A program made the translations under genes and the position numbers. Shown here piece by piece: positions 55,113 through 62,742 of a DNA stretch of 64,000 bases (positions are counted from its first letter, which is position 1; each line of letters opens with the position of its first letter). Origin of the DNA: Dyadobacter bucti. Its GTDB lineage: Bacteria > Bacteroidota > Bacteroidia > Cytophagales > Spirosomataceae. Under the pieces are notes generated by a model. It saw only the letters and a list, made by a program, of their open reading frames with translations. It searched no databases and was not told the origin of the DNA. The stretch is from positions 992,001-1,056,000 of the forward strand of contig NZ_SWFP01000001.1 in NCBI RefSeq assembly GCF_005869225.1. The letters run 5' to 3'.

Positions 55113-55982
55113 ATGAAAACCACCCTCTCGCACCTCCCCGACCACAAACAGGAAGAGCTAAAAACCCTCACCAAAATCATCATTGAAAAAGTCCCAGCCG
55201 AAATGGTCATCCTCTTCGGCAGCCACGCACGTGGCGATTGGGTCGAGGATTTTCAGGAGCACACCGAATATGTAAGCGATTATGACATTTTAGTCATTAC
55301 CAAAGACAGGAAATCCGCCAAAGATGACAAAAAGTGGTGGGACTTGAACAAGATAATAAATAGTAATGATGAGCAAACAAGTGTCACCATCATTCATCAC
55401 AGTATCGGGTTTGTAAATGATAAGATCGAACGAAATGAATATTTTTTTGTCGATATTTTAAAAGAAGGGATCATGCTTTTTGATTCGGGAAAATTTAAAT
55501 TCTCCGAGCCGAAAAATATGAGTTCAGAAGAACGTCAGAAAAAAGCAGAAAATTCTTTTGAGCAATGGTTTAAGTCCGCAAGCCGATTTCTTGAAGGCTT
55601 TGAAATGTATTTTCAGAAAGGTGAAAGTGACTCGGAATATTACAAAGAGGCGGTCTTTTTGCTGCATCAAGCGACCGAAAGGTTTTATGTCACCATTCTT
55701 TTAGTTTTCACCGACTACAAACCAAAAATTCACGACATAGAGAAATTAGGAAATCAGGTTGAGAAACTTCATTCCGCTTTTGGAACGGTTTTTCCGAAAA
55801 GTACACCAGAGGAAAAGCGATTGTTTGAACTCTTAAAAAAGGCATACATCGATGCGAGATATGAGATGCATTACAAGATCGAAAAAGCAGAGTTAGTATA
55901 TCTGAGCGAGCGGGTGAAACTGCTTAAAGAATTAACAGAACGTATTTGCAAGGAGCGGATCGAGCAGTTTACGAAAGAATAA
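55113..55982 (+). CDS. MNT-HEPN fusion (nucleotidyltransferase antitoxin with HEPN toxin-like domain)
   Basis: A 289-residue single chain. The minimal nucleotidyltransferase domain (about 10-130) has the G36-S37 motif in VILFGSHARGDWVED and the acidic pair in SDYDILVITKD (D56, D58); the spacing is longer than in classical MNT proteins. The HEPN domain (about 145-285) has YYKEAVFLLHQATERFYVTI and IDARYEMHYKIEKAELVYLS. The usual HEPN RNase motif is R-x4-6-H; here R249 and H253 are only three residues apart, so RNase activity is uncertain. In two-gene HEPN/MNT systems the MNT adenylylates and silences HEPN. The fused form may be self-regulating. It is 48 bases after the DUF4145 gene. Confidence 0.85.
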   Translation: MKTTLSHLPDHKQEELKTLTKIIIEKVPAEMVILFGSHARGDWVEDFQEHTEYVSDYDILVITKDRKSAKDDKKWWDLNKIINSNDEQTSVTIIHHSIGFVNDKIERNEYFFVDILKEGIMLFDSGKFKFSEPKNMSSEERQKKAENSFEQWFKSASRFLEGFEMYFQKGESDSEYYKEAVFLLHQATERFYVTILLVFTDYKPKIHDIEKLGNQVEKLHSAFGTVFPKSTPEEKRLFELLKKAYIDARYEMHYKIEKAELVYLSERVKLLKELTERICKERIEQFTKE

Positions 55983-55994
55983 ACCTACACCTCA

Positions 55995-56188
55995 TGCCCG
56001 CCACATCTACCCTTCACCAGGGCCTGACAACAGATCAGGTCAACCAATCCTGCAATACCGCCATTTACTTTCTAATCCGTTAGCAGGGAGAAGGTTTGTT
56101 TATGCTCGGCGCCATTATCTTCATTTTCGCAATCTTCATCTACCAGGATGCCAAAAGACGGAAGGAGCAGCACATCAAACAACTCTAA
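55995..56188 (+). pseudogene. N-terminal remnant of a P-type cation ATPase
   Basis: One frame begins MPATSTLHQGLTTDQ, like the N-terminal segment (GLTxxxVxxS) of calcium-type P-ATPases. A later stretch, after a stop TAG at 56081-56083, reads QGEGLFMLGAIIFIFAIFIY followed by QDAKRRKEQ, which matches the second membrane helix of the same family (GEGxFMLGAI...YQD). The parts are not in one frame and the intervening segment and the whole catalytic part are missing. Together with the universal-stress remnant on the other side of the island it looks like the remains of a cluster split by insertion. Confidence 0.6.
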
Positions 56189-56219
56189 TTATTCGCACAA
56201 TTACCCCCGGTCATGAGTT

Positions 56220-56456
56220 ATGGAGACAATAGAACAAAAAGCAAAGAGGTACAAACTATTCCCGGAATACGATTTGAAAGAAGTTTACTCTTCAAAGTTA
56301 GACATATTGTTTGCTGCATCGAATGAACTACCCAATTTTCCCAACGCTCTGGTTATTTTGCTAAGCGTGCCATGTGTTTTTAAAACGGGTTTATTATATG
56401 CTTTTTTAGCTTTTGCCGGCTGCAAACTGTCTTCTTTCATTATAGGACGTTTTTAG
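56220..56456 (+). CDS. Small hypothetical protein with a hydrophobic C-terminus
   Basis: A 78-residue frame. The first 40 residues are soluble and charged (METIEQKAKRYKLFPEYDLK) and the rest is hydrophobic with one or two possible helices (ALVILLSVPCVFKTGLLYAF). No family is recognised. It could be a small membrane protein or a leftover from a larger gene. Confidence 0.4.
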   Translation: METIEQKAKRYKLFPEYDLKEVYSSKLDILFAASNELPNFPNALVILLSVPCVFKTGLLYAFLAFAGCKLSSFIIGRF

Positions 56457-56705
56457 AATTTATTGGCGAAGCTAAGAAATATTTTCTTTTTGTAACTGAA
56501 AGTAGTACTATTTTTTGCTGATGGGATACTACAAAACATCTACATACAGCGCGTCATTGCTCATTTAAGGACATGATAGCAGCCGGTTATTAAAACACAG
56601 GAGTGTGAGGGAGGTCCGTACTATTACGCAAAGGGTTGCCAACATTATGCATAAGCTTCATATTGAATTGTAATTGAATCTGTTAACCGTACAACGGGTA
56701 ATTTT

Positions 56706-57710
56706 TTAACTCCAATAATTAGTCTCCAGATACTTCAAAAATGCAATATAAACTTTTAATTGAGAGGGCTGCGTAAAGTTGTAGAACTGATCATGGGTCG
56801 TATGAAACCCCATATAAAACAGCCAAAATCCAAGCGCAAGATACGGCACTGCCGCTAACTCTTGCTCACTGATCGCGCGGTGCGAATGGTAGCCGGAAAG
56901 GAAAATACCATAGTTGTCATCGAATGCCTGCGAAGTCATACGGCCTGCATAGACATCAATGGCAAGGTGTTGCCAGAAGGATGCTATATCATAGATCAGC
57001 CAGCCGCGGCCCATAAAGTCAAAGTCAAAAAACGTAATCGAATCTCCAACGAAGTGCATGTTTTTCGGCAGAAAGTCGAAATGACAATAGCCAGTAGTAA
57101 ATTCCGTGGTATCAAGAGAAGTCAAATGCGCATCAACACGGCGGGCGGCGTTTTGCAGCCATGTGTAATTTTCTTCATCGTGTTCAAAAGCCGCTTTTAG
57201 CCTTACTAATGGATCGAATAGTGTTGTAGTTTTATCAAAAGTCCATCTGTCTCCCGTTATGGTCACGGCCGAAGACACCGCATGAAAACGGGCCATCTGC
57301 TGACCAAAAATGTACAGCTGAGCTTCATTCAATGTTCTTTCCGCCTGGCCCGGCGCATAGCTAAAAAGCACTGCACATCTCTGACCTTCAATCGCTTTAA
57401 TAATCTGAATAGCCGCCCCGGCATGATCCATGATAGGGTAAGAAACAGGCACGGCTGCCTGCTTTAAGGTAATAAGTAACTCTACCTCTGCTTGGACATT
57501 GGAGAGACTACGATGCGACGAACGATAAACACGAAGGATGAAACGGCCCTGTTTTGAATTGACCAGGTAAGTGTCGCCTACCCCACGGACCAAAAGCGTG
57601 CATTTGACATCGTCCATAGCATAAGATTCAGTGACTAATTGCGCAAGTGCAGACGTAGATAATGTTGAATAATCGGCTGGAAAAACATTTTCCAAGATAA
57701 TCGTCGACAT
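56706..57710 (-). CDS. Aminoglycoside-phosphotransferase/choline-kinase-like protein
   Basis: A 334-residue kinase-fold protein of the APH family. The ATP-site strand region is SALAQLVTESYAMDD...YLVNSKQGRFILRVYR. The catalytic loop is GYCHFDFLPKNMHFV, in the place of the usual HGDLHxGN, and the metal-binding DFD is in ITFFDFDFMGRGWLIYDIA. Such proteins phosphorylate small alcohols, amino sugars or homoserine-like compounds, or sometimes antibiotics. The lack of resistance context makes drug modification only one possibility. The start at ATG 57710 fits homology; the frame is open to 57740. It is transcribed alone. Confidence 0.85.
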   Translation of the reverse strand: MSTIILENVFPADYSTLSTSALAQLVTESYAMDDVKCTLLVRGVGDTYLVNSKQGRFILRVYRSSHRSLSNVQAEVELLITLKQAAVPVSYPIMDHAGAAIQIIKAIEGQRCAVLFSYAPGQAERTLNEAQLYIFGQQMARFHAVSSAVTITGDRWTFDKTTTLFDPLVRLKAAFEHDEENYTWLQNAARRVDAHLTSLDTTEFTTGYCHFDFLPKNMHFVGDSITFFDFDFMGRGWLIYDIASFWQHLAIDVYAGRMTSQAFDDNYGIFLSGYHSHRAISEQELAAVPYLALGFWLFYMGFHTTHDQFYNFTQPSQLKVYIAFLKYLETNYWS

Positions 57711-58239
57711 ATTTGAATGCATTATTGGTACGGGGTACATGATTCGCTATCATCAAACATAGTCAGCTAAAACATCGACTTTGTGTTGAATTTGATTGCA
57801 AGGCCTGTTTTGGAAAAATCCTAAATGAGCCGGGCAGCGAAAGACATCAATAAAATTACAAAATCCTCATTTTTCGACAGCTTAAATAGAAAAACTGGTC
57901 TTAGTAACTAGACGAGATAGTCTAGCAAACGTTGTAGCCACGCAAAATTTAAACATAATCAGAGGGGAAGCAGCACTTGGTGCGCCTGCAATATGGAGAT
58001 CAGTCTTGAGGACGAAATCGCTGATTTAGTGATCGGCGCCAATGACGGGAGGTCGAGGATAAGACCAAGTTACCTGACATACGTAAATTTACAGGACGAT
58101 AAGTACGAAAACGAAATGCGACCCAGCCTCCATCACAACAGTGGATATCAGGTTAAGTTTAGTGTGTCGCAAATCGGTGAGAAATGGCCGTAAGTTTTAC
58201 CTGCCCGGCCATTTCAAAGGTTACCTCATCAATAATCTT
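57711..58239. other. Intergenic stretch before the SDR gene
   Basis: No recognised gene in about 530 bases. A 66-codon plus-strand frame at 57993-58193 is not recognisable. At 57908-57925 there is a short perfect inverted repeat, CTAGAC-gagata-GTCTAG, which could be a protein-binding site. Confidence 0.4.
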
Positions 58240-58983
58240 TTATTTAAGCATATACGGAATCGATCCGCCGTCGACAGCGATATCGGCACCATTTATGTAG
58301 CCAGCTTCGTCAGAGGCCAGGAACAGCACGGTGTTGGCAACCTCTTCCGCATTGCCCAGTCGTTGAAGTGCACTTCTCGACGCCAAAAAGCCCTGAACTT
58401 CTTGCGAAGCGACGGTAAGCAGTCCGGGCGTCTGGATTGGGCCGGGGCTGACGATATTCACCCGGATTTTTCTTTCCGCCAACTCATTGACGGCGATCTC
58501 GGCGATCTTGTTCAAAGCAGCCTTCGTCGCTGAGTACACACTGCTCGCAATGCCCGCGGCAGCTACGACACGGGACGAAGTAAAAATCACCGAAGCACCG
58601 TCTGCCAAATGTGGTATGAGTTGTTGCAGAGTAAAAAAGTGACCCTTGACGTTTACATTGAACTGCGCATCAAAATCCGCTTCGGTAACATGCTCAATCG
58701 GTGCGTACACGCCAATGGCCGCATTGAGATAAAGTACATCCACTTTTTTGCCGCTTTCAGCTACCCATTTTTCCAGAACCGAAATCCCGTTCAAATTTGA
58801 GGTATCAGCAGCCAGTATCTGTAAGCCCGGAGCGTTAATATCTTCGGCGGCTTTCTGCAGAGTTTCCGGGTTTCTGCCAGTGATCAGCACATTTGCGCCA
58901 TGCTCAATAAATGCTTTGGCAGTAGCAAGTCCGATACCCTGGCTCCCACCGGATATGATTACATTCTTATTTGTGAAATTCAT
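58240..58983 (-). CDS. Short-chain dehydrogenase/reductase
   Basis: A 247-residue classical SDR. The NAD(P)-binding motif is NVIISGGSQGIGLATAKAF. NNAG is replaced by LYLNAAIGVYAP. The catalytic triad is in VIFTSSRVVAAAG (Ser), SVYSATKAALNKIAE (Tyr-x3-Lys), and the terminus has YINGADIAVDGGSIPYML. The start is ATG 58983. It is divergent from the HxlR regulator, with a GTAAC-repeat region between them, and is the likely target of that regulator. The substrate is unknown. Confidence 0.93.
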   Translation of the reverse strand: MNFTNKNVIISGGSQGIGLATAKAFIEHGANVLITGRNPETLQKAAEDINAPGLQILAADTSNLNGISVLEKWVAESGKKVDVLYLNAAIGVYAPIEHVTEADFDAQFNVNVKGHFFTLQQLIPHLADGASVIFTSSRVVAAAGIASSVYSATKAALNKIAEIAVNELAERKIRVNIVSPGPIQTPGLLTVASQEVQGFLASRSALQRLGNAEEVANTVLFLASDEAGYINGADIAVDGGSIPYMLK

Positions 58984-59032
58984 CTTTTCAAATTTTAGTA
59001 GGTACAAAACTATGTCAGGAACATTTACTTTC

Positions 59033-59080
59033 GTAACTTAGTTACCAAAAGTAACAGTATATTCCAGGTAACCAGGTAAC
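59033..59080. promoter_or_regulatory. Cluster of GTAAC boxes, candidate HxlR operator between divergent genes
   Basis: Five copies of GTAAC/GTTAC lie in 48 bases: 59033-59037 (GTAAC), 59041-59045 (GTTAC), 59051-59055 (GTAAC), 59068-59072 and 59076-59080 (both as GGTAAC). The first two form the inverted repeat GTAACttaGTTAC. The cluster lies in the 99-base gap between the SDR and HxlR genes and ends 2 bases before the regulator's start. Confidence 0.6.
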
Positions 59081-59082
59081 TT

Positions 59083-59424
59083 ATGTCGGAGCAAATATGT
59101 CATAAAGCAGATATCATGGCGATCCACGATGCTATGGATCTTTTAAGCGGAAAGTGGAAAATTTCCATCCTTTCGTGCATGTGTTATTACAGTACCCGAA
59201 GGTTTTCAGAGATTATCAGTGACCTTGACGGCATTTCCAACAAACAGCTGAGTAAAGAGCTCAAAGAACTGGAAATGAACAAGCTGGTCAAAAGAACGGT
59301 CCTGGATACGCAGCCTGTAACGGTTCAGTATAATCTGACCGAATATGGCTGGACCCTGCAAGACCTCATTCATGACCTCGCCGCGTGGGGAGCCAAACAC
59401 CGCGAAATGATTATGGCAGGTTAG
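59083..59424 (+). CDS. HxlR-family winged-helix transcriptional regulator
   Basis: A 113-residue MarR-like regulator of the HxlR group. Motifs: CHKADIMAIHDAMDLLSGKW at about 4-24 with the family's conserved Cys; the winged helix with ISNKQLSKELKELEMNKLVK; and the wing TQPVTVQYNLTEYGWTLQDL. HxlR proteins sense electrophiles or aldehydes, or act as repressors of a divergent gene. Here the SDR is divergent and shares a region with repeated GTAAC boxes, so self- and SDR-control is likely. Confidence 0.93.
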   Translation: MSEQICHKADIMAIHDAMDLLSGKWKISILSCMCYYSTRRFSEIISDLDGISNKQLSKELKELEMNKLVKRTVLDTQPVTVQYNLTEYGWTLQDLIHDLAAWGAKHREMIMAG

Positions 59425-59585
59425 CCTGATACGGCAACTTCGAAGACCAAAATATAGATCATACCATTGATCATGGCAAAATACTCAATCGGGATACAAG
59501 AATCAGCGGTTTGGTTAGTCTGATAAGGTGCTCGCTGGATAATTTTGTCCCGCGTCACTAATGCGCGCACCGAAAACATATGCAT

Positions 59586-60392
59586 ATGAATAAGACGATT
59601 TTTATTACCGGAGCTTCTACGGGACTTGGGAAGGCAACGGCCAAATTGTTTCAAGAGAAAGGCTGGAATGTGATCGCCACGATGCGGGACCCGTCAAAAG
59701 AAGTTGAACTTGCACAACTCGCCAATGTCACCTTGCTGCCGCTCGATGTGACCGACCTGAAGCAGATCAGGGATACTGCGGAAAAGGCTATTGCGATTCA
59801 CAACATCGATGTCGTCTTCAACAATGCGGGTTACGGGCTGATGGGGGCCATGGAAGCTTTCACCGAAGAACAGATATTGAAGCAGCTCAACACCAACCTT
59901 CTCGGAGTGATCATGGTCACGCAGGCCTTTATCCCCCATTTCAGGGAAAGGAAGGGCGGGGTTTTTATCAGCACAACATCGATGGGTGGATTGTTAGCGT
60001 ATCCTTTGCACTCCATCTATCATGCTGCGAAATTTGGCGTTCAGGGTTGGTCGGAGAGCATGTCGTTCGAGCTGGGCTTACATCATATCAGGATTAAAAC
60101 GATAGCACCCGGAGCGGTGGCTACTGATTTCCTGGGCAGATCACTGGATAAGAACTCACATCCTGCCTACACGGAACTTGAAGATAAGCTTTTCGCAATG
60201 ACCGAAAGTATGATGTCGCAGGCTGTGACACCTGAAAAAGTCGCAGAGGTTGTGTATAAAGCTGCCACGGACGACAAAGACCAGGTCACCTACATTCCCA
60301 CAAGCGATGCCCAGGCAGCCTACGACAGGCGGCTCGAAATCGGAAGCGAAGCTTCAAGAATAGAAATAAGGGAACATATCCTGGGTAGCTGA
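59586..60392 (+). CDS. Short-chain dehydrogenase/reductase
   Basis: A 268-residue SDR. NAD(P)-binding motif TIFITGASTGLGKATAKLFQ, DVVFNNAGYGLMGAMEAF, catalytic region GVFISTTSMGGLLAYPLHSI and YHAAKFGVQGWSESM, and a longer C-terminus than the other SDR in this window. It starts at ATG 59586 (a second ATG six bases upstream is possible). The AraC regulator 63 bases after it on the same strand may regulate it, and the pair could be co-transcribed. The substrate is unknown. Confidence 0.93.
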   Translation: MNKTIFITGASTGLGKATAKLFQEKGWNVIATMRDPSKEVELAQLANVTLLPLDVTDLKQIRDTAEKAIAIHNIDVVFNNAGYGLMGAMEAFTEEQILKQLNTNLLGVIMVTQAFIPHFRERKGGVFISTTSMGGLLAYPLHSIYHAAKFGVQGWSESMSFELGLHHIRIKTIAPGAVATDFLGRSLDKNSHPAYTELEDKLFAMTESMMSQAVTPEKVAEVVYKAATDDKDQVTYIPTSDAQAAYDRRLEIGSEASRIEIREHILGS

Positions 60393-60455
60393 TCTTACTG
60401 GTTTACATGCGATGTCCATGATCATTTTTTAATTTATTAAAAGCAGAGGTTCGAA

Positions 60456-61385
60456 ATGAGAGTGATTAATTCGATCCCGGAGAAACACCGTCTTTTGTCC
60501 CTGACCGAGCCTCTTCATCCTTTGATCAGCGTCGTAAGGGTTGGCGATGTACGTGCGGTGGACGATCCGGTGTGGGATCGCTTTTCTTTAAATTTCTACT
60601 GTATTGCATTAAAAAGAAATGTGATAAGCAAGATGCAGTATGGGCAGCAGCCATACGATTATGATAAGGGTGTCATGACCTTTATAGCTCCTAAACAAGT
60701 GATTTCACTGGATGGGCCGCCGGTATATGAGACCGGACAGGATGCGGGCTATGCCTTATTTTTTCATCCTGACTATCTGCACCATCACCCGCTGGCATTG
60801 AAAATAAAGAGCTACGGCTTCTTTTCTTATACCACCAGCGAAGCATTACACTTGTCGGAGCATGAAGAAAAATGCGTCAGCGAAATCTTCACAAAAATAG
60901 AGGAGGAATGCCAGCATGCGGATCTTCACACGCAGGACGTTATTCTTGCCCAAATAGAATTATTGCTTAGTTACGGCAACCGGTTTTACGCAAGGCAGTT
61001 TACCACCCGTAAGCCCGCTAGCGACGCCATGCTTGTCAGGATGGAGCAGTTGATGAATGAGCATTTCAATAAAAATGAGGGCTTGACAAGAGGTATCCCC
61101 AAAGTGGAGTATCTGGCTGCCGCTCTCAATCTTTCGCCACATTATGTCAGCGATTTATTGAGAGCAGTTACCGGGGAAAGTGCACAGTACCATATCCAGG
61201 AAAAGCTGATGGATAAAGCAAAGGAATATTTGTCTGTCACAGACCTGACCGTGTCGGAAATAGCCTACCAACTAGGGTTTAAACACCCTCAATCGCTCAA
61301 CAGGCTGTTCCGAAAAAAAACAGGCATGTCACCATTGGACTTTCGAAGAAAGTTCACTTCCGCGCGACATCCCGGCAGTTTGTGA
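60456..61385 (+). CDS. AraC-family transcriptional regulator
   Basis: A 309-residue activator. The N-terminal part (about 1-190) has a cupin-like ligand domain (LNFYCIALKRNVISKMQYGQ, DKGVMTFIAPKQVISLDG). The C-terminal double helix-turn-helix (about 205-305) has YLAAALNLSPHYVSDLLRAV and TVSEIAYQLGFKHPQSLNRL with the family end FRKKTGMSPLDFRRKF. It lies directly behind an SDR gene on the same strand and probably controls it. The effector is unknown. Confidence 0.93.
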   Translation: MRVINSIPEKHRLLSLTEPLHPLISVVRVGDVRAVDDPVWDRFSLNFYCIALKRNVISKMQYGQQPYDYDKGVMTFIAPKQVISLDGPPVYETGQDAGYALFFHPDYLHHHPLALKIKSYGFFSYTTSEALHLSEHEEKCVSEIFTKIEEECQHADLHTQDVILAQIELLLSYGNRFYARQFTTRKPASDAMLVRMEQLMNEHFNKNEGLTRGIPKVEYLAAALNLSPHYVSDLLRAVTGESAQYHIQEKLMDKAKEYLSVTDLTVSEIAYQLGFKHPQSLNRLFRKKTGMSPLDFRRKFTSARHPGSL

Positions 61386-61458
61386 AAGTACAGTTGAAAT
61401 GGTGCACTGCTATCAAGGTGGTTCCCATGCCAGGTATGGTTAAAGACCGAAACCCAAT

Positions 61459-61548
61459 ATGAATCTGCTAAAAATATCAGGTACTATCTTATTGATCGCT
61501 GGCTTAATACTGGCAATCAGACGTCCTGGCCGACCGTACAGGCATTGA
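61459..61548 (+). pseudogene. Truncated copy of the DUF4345 gene start
   Basis: A 29-codon frame begins MNLLKISGTILLIAGLILAI, nearly the same as the first 20 residues of the intact gene at 61741, and is preceded by the same CCAATATGAAT context. After that it changes to an unrelated tail and stops. It is a partial duplication whose end runs into another broken frame (DVLADRTGIDIKSAIAQFLG, in a different frame, 61520-61605), so the 355 bases between 61386 and 61740 are a patchwork of remnants. Confidence 0.6.
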
Positions 61549-61740
61549 CATCAAAAGTGCTATTGCGCAATTTCTCGGCAAAACAGAAAAAATGCTTGGA
61601 GCCTAATGGAACAACTATTTGTGTCCGGAGATTGTCGACAACTGGGCACGCATGAGCGGATTATGGCCGTTTATAAAACTTCGACCTGAAAGGCATACAC
61701 GATATTTGAAAACCAGCACGGACACAGACTTGAATCCAAT

Positions 61741-62100
61741 ATGAATTTACTACTGAAAATAACAGGCGTTGTTTTATTGATTGCTGGGTTCATTCTGGCC
61801 TTTAAACCAGACCTTTTTGGGAAATCCACACCACCTATCGAGCCCTATCAAATGATAGAGAACAGGGTCAAATGGGGAATGCTGATCGGCTTGGGTGGCT
61901 TTCTGATATTCTATAATAGCTCGGCTTCCTGGAGTTTGACTGCCACGGTTTTGTTATCTGCCCTCACAATCGGGATTATCATAGCTAGACTGATAGGTTT
62001 TATCCTGGATGGATTTTTTACAAAGCAATTATACTGGTTACTGATGGAATTGGCTTTTCTACTCGCCATGGGGTTGGTGTATTGGAAACAAAAGCACTAG
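61741..62100 (+). CDS. DUF4345-type small membrane protein
   Basis: A 119-residue protein with four hydrophobic segments (about 3-20, 44-58, 63-80, 95-113). Its short loops and the RxxGxxxDG segment (ARLIGFILDGFF) are typical of DUF4345. The role of the family is unknown. A truncated copy of its start lies 282 bases upstream. It is convergent with the HxlR gene that follows. Confidence 0.75.
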   Translation: MNLLLKITGVVLLIAGFILAFKPDLFGKSTPPIEPYQMIENRVKWGMLIGLGGFLIFYNSSASWSLTATVLLSALTIGIIIARLIGFILDGFFTKQLYWLLMELAFLLAMGLVYWKQKH

Positions 62101-62189
62101 ACCAAATCTGTGTCCGTCTCAGCTACCTGATGCAAACAACCAAATCGATTCCAGACTAGAGCCACATCCAGATTTAAACAGGGTCTCAC

Positions 62190-62540
62190 CTACTCTTCCC
62201 GGATTCGGTCACGGTGTTTTTTACCCCAGGCAATCATTTCAAGCACCATGGTCTGCAAGGTATCGCAGTAGGAAGAAGTTGTGTACTCCACGGTGGGCGG
62301 CGATGTGTCATAAACCCGCCGTACCACTAGCTTATTCTGCTCCAGTGTCTTGAGTTCCGTGGATAAGACCTTGGTGGTGATGCCGTGCACGCTCCGCTGA
62401 ATGTCGCGAAAGCGACTGTTACCCTCATGTATGGCCACCAGTATGGGCAACTTCCCCTTTCCACTGACTACATACAGGGTATCCTGAAGGTGGCGTATCT
62501 GCTGCGCGACGGTATCCTTGTCTGGTTGTATATCTGGCAT
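62190..62540 (-). CDS. HxlR-family transcriptional regulator
   Basis: A 116-residue winged-helix regulator. Motifs: LQDTLYVVSGKGKLPILVAI, RFRDIQRSVHGITTKVLSTE (recognition region), LKTLEQNKLVVRRVYDTSPP and VEYTTSSYCDTLQTMVLEMI. The N-terminal conserved Cys of the redox-sensing subgroup is not seen, unlike the copy at 59083 (CHKAD), so it may sense by a different route. No target gene is directly divergent except the distal permease start. A short inverted repeat lies just before its ATG. Confidence 0.92.
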   Translation of the reverse strand: MPDIQPDKDTVAQQIRHLQDTLYVVSGKGKLPILVAIHEGNSRFRDIQRSVHGITTKVLSTELKTLEQNKLVVRRVYDTSPPTVEYTTSSYCDTLQTMVLEMIAWGKKHRDRIREE

Positions 62541-62548
62541 CCTTTAGG

Positions 62549-62562
62549 TAGTAATTTTACTA
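62549..62562. promoter_or_regulatory. Inverted repeat upstream of the HxlR gene
   Basis: TAGTAA-tt-TTACTA lies 8 bases before the regulator start on the minus strand. An autoregulatory operator would fit this place, but a short AT-rich repeat can occur by chance. Confidence 0.35.
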
Positions 62563-62742
62563 GCCTGCCCCGAAAAACAATGGTCGTTCAAAGACGTGCA
62601 ACTTCTGTTCGAAAATGAACACTGAATTATCGCGAATATTCTTAATAAACGCCGTGCGAGGCCAAATTGAAGATTTTCTCGATCTGGTATGCATTTTATA
62701 TACAGAAATAGATCATATAAACATTGAACTAGACCATAGTTT

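Noticed and set aside
57993..58193. 66-codon plus-strand frame before the SDR gene
   Set aside because: The composition is not clearly protein-like, there is no family and no partner gene, so it is left in the intergenic entry.
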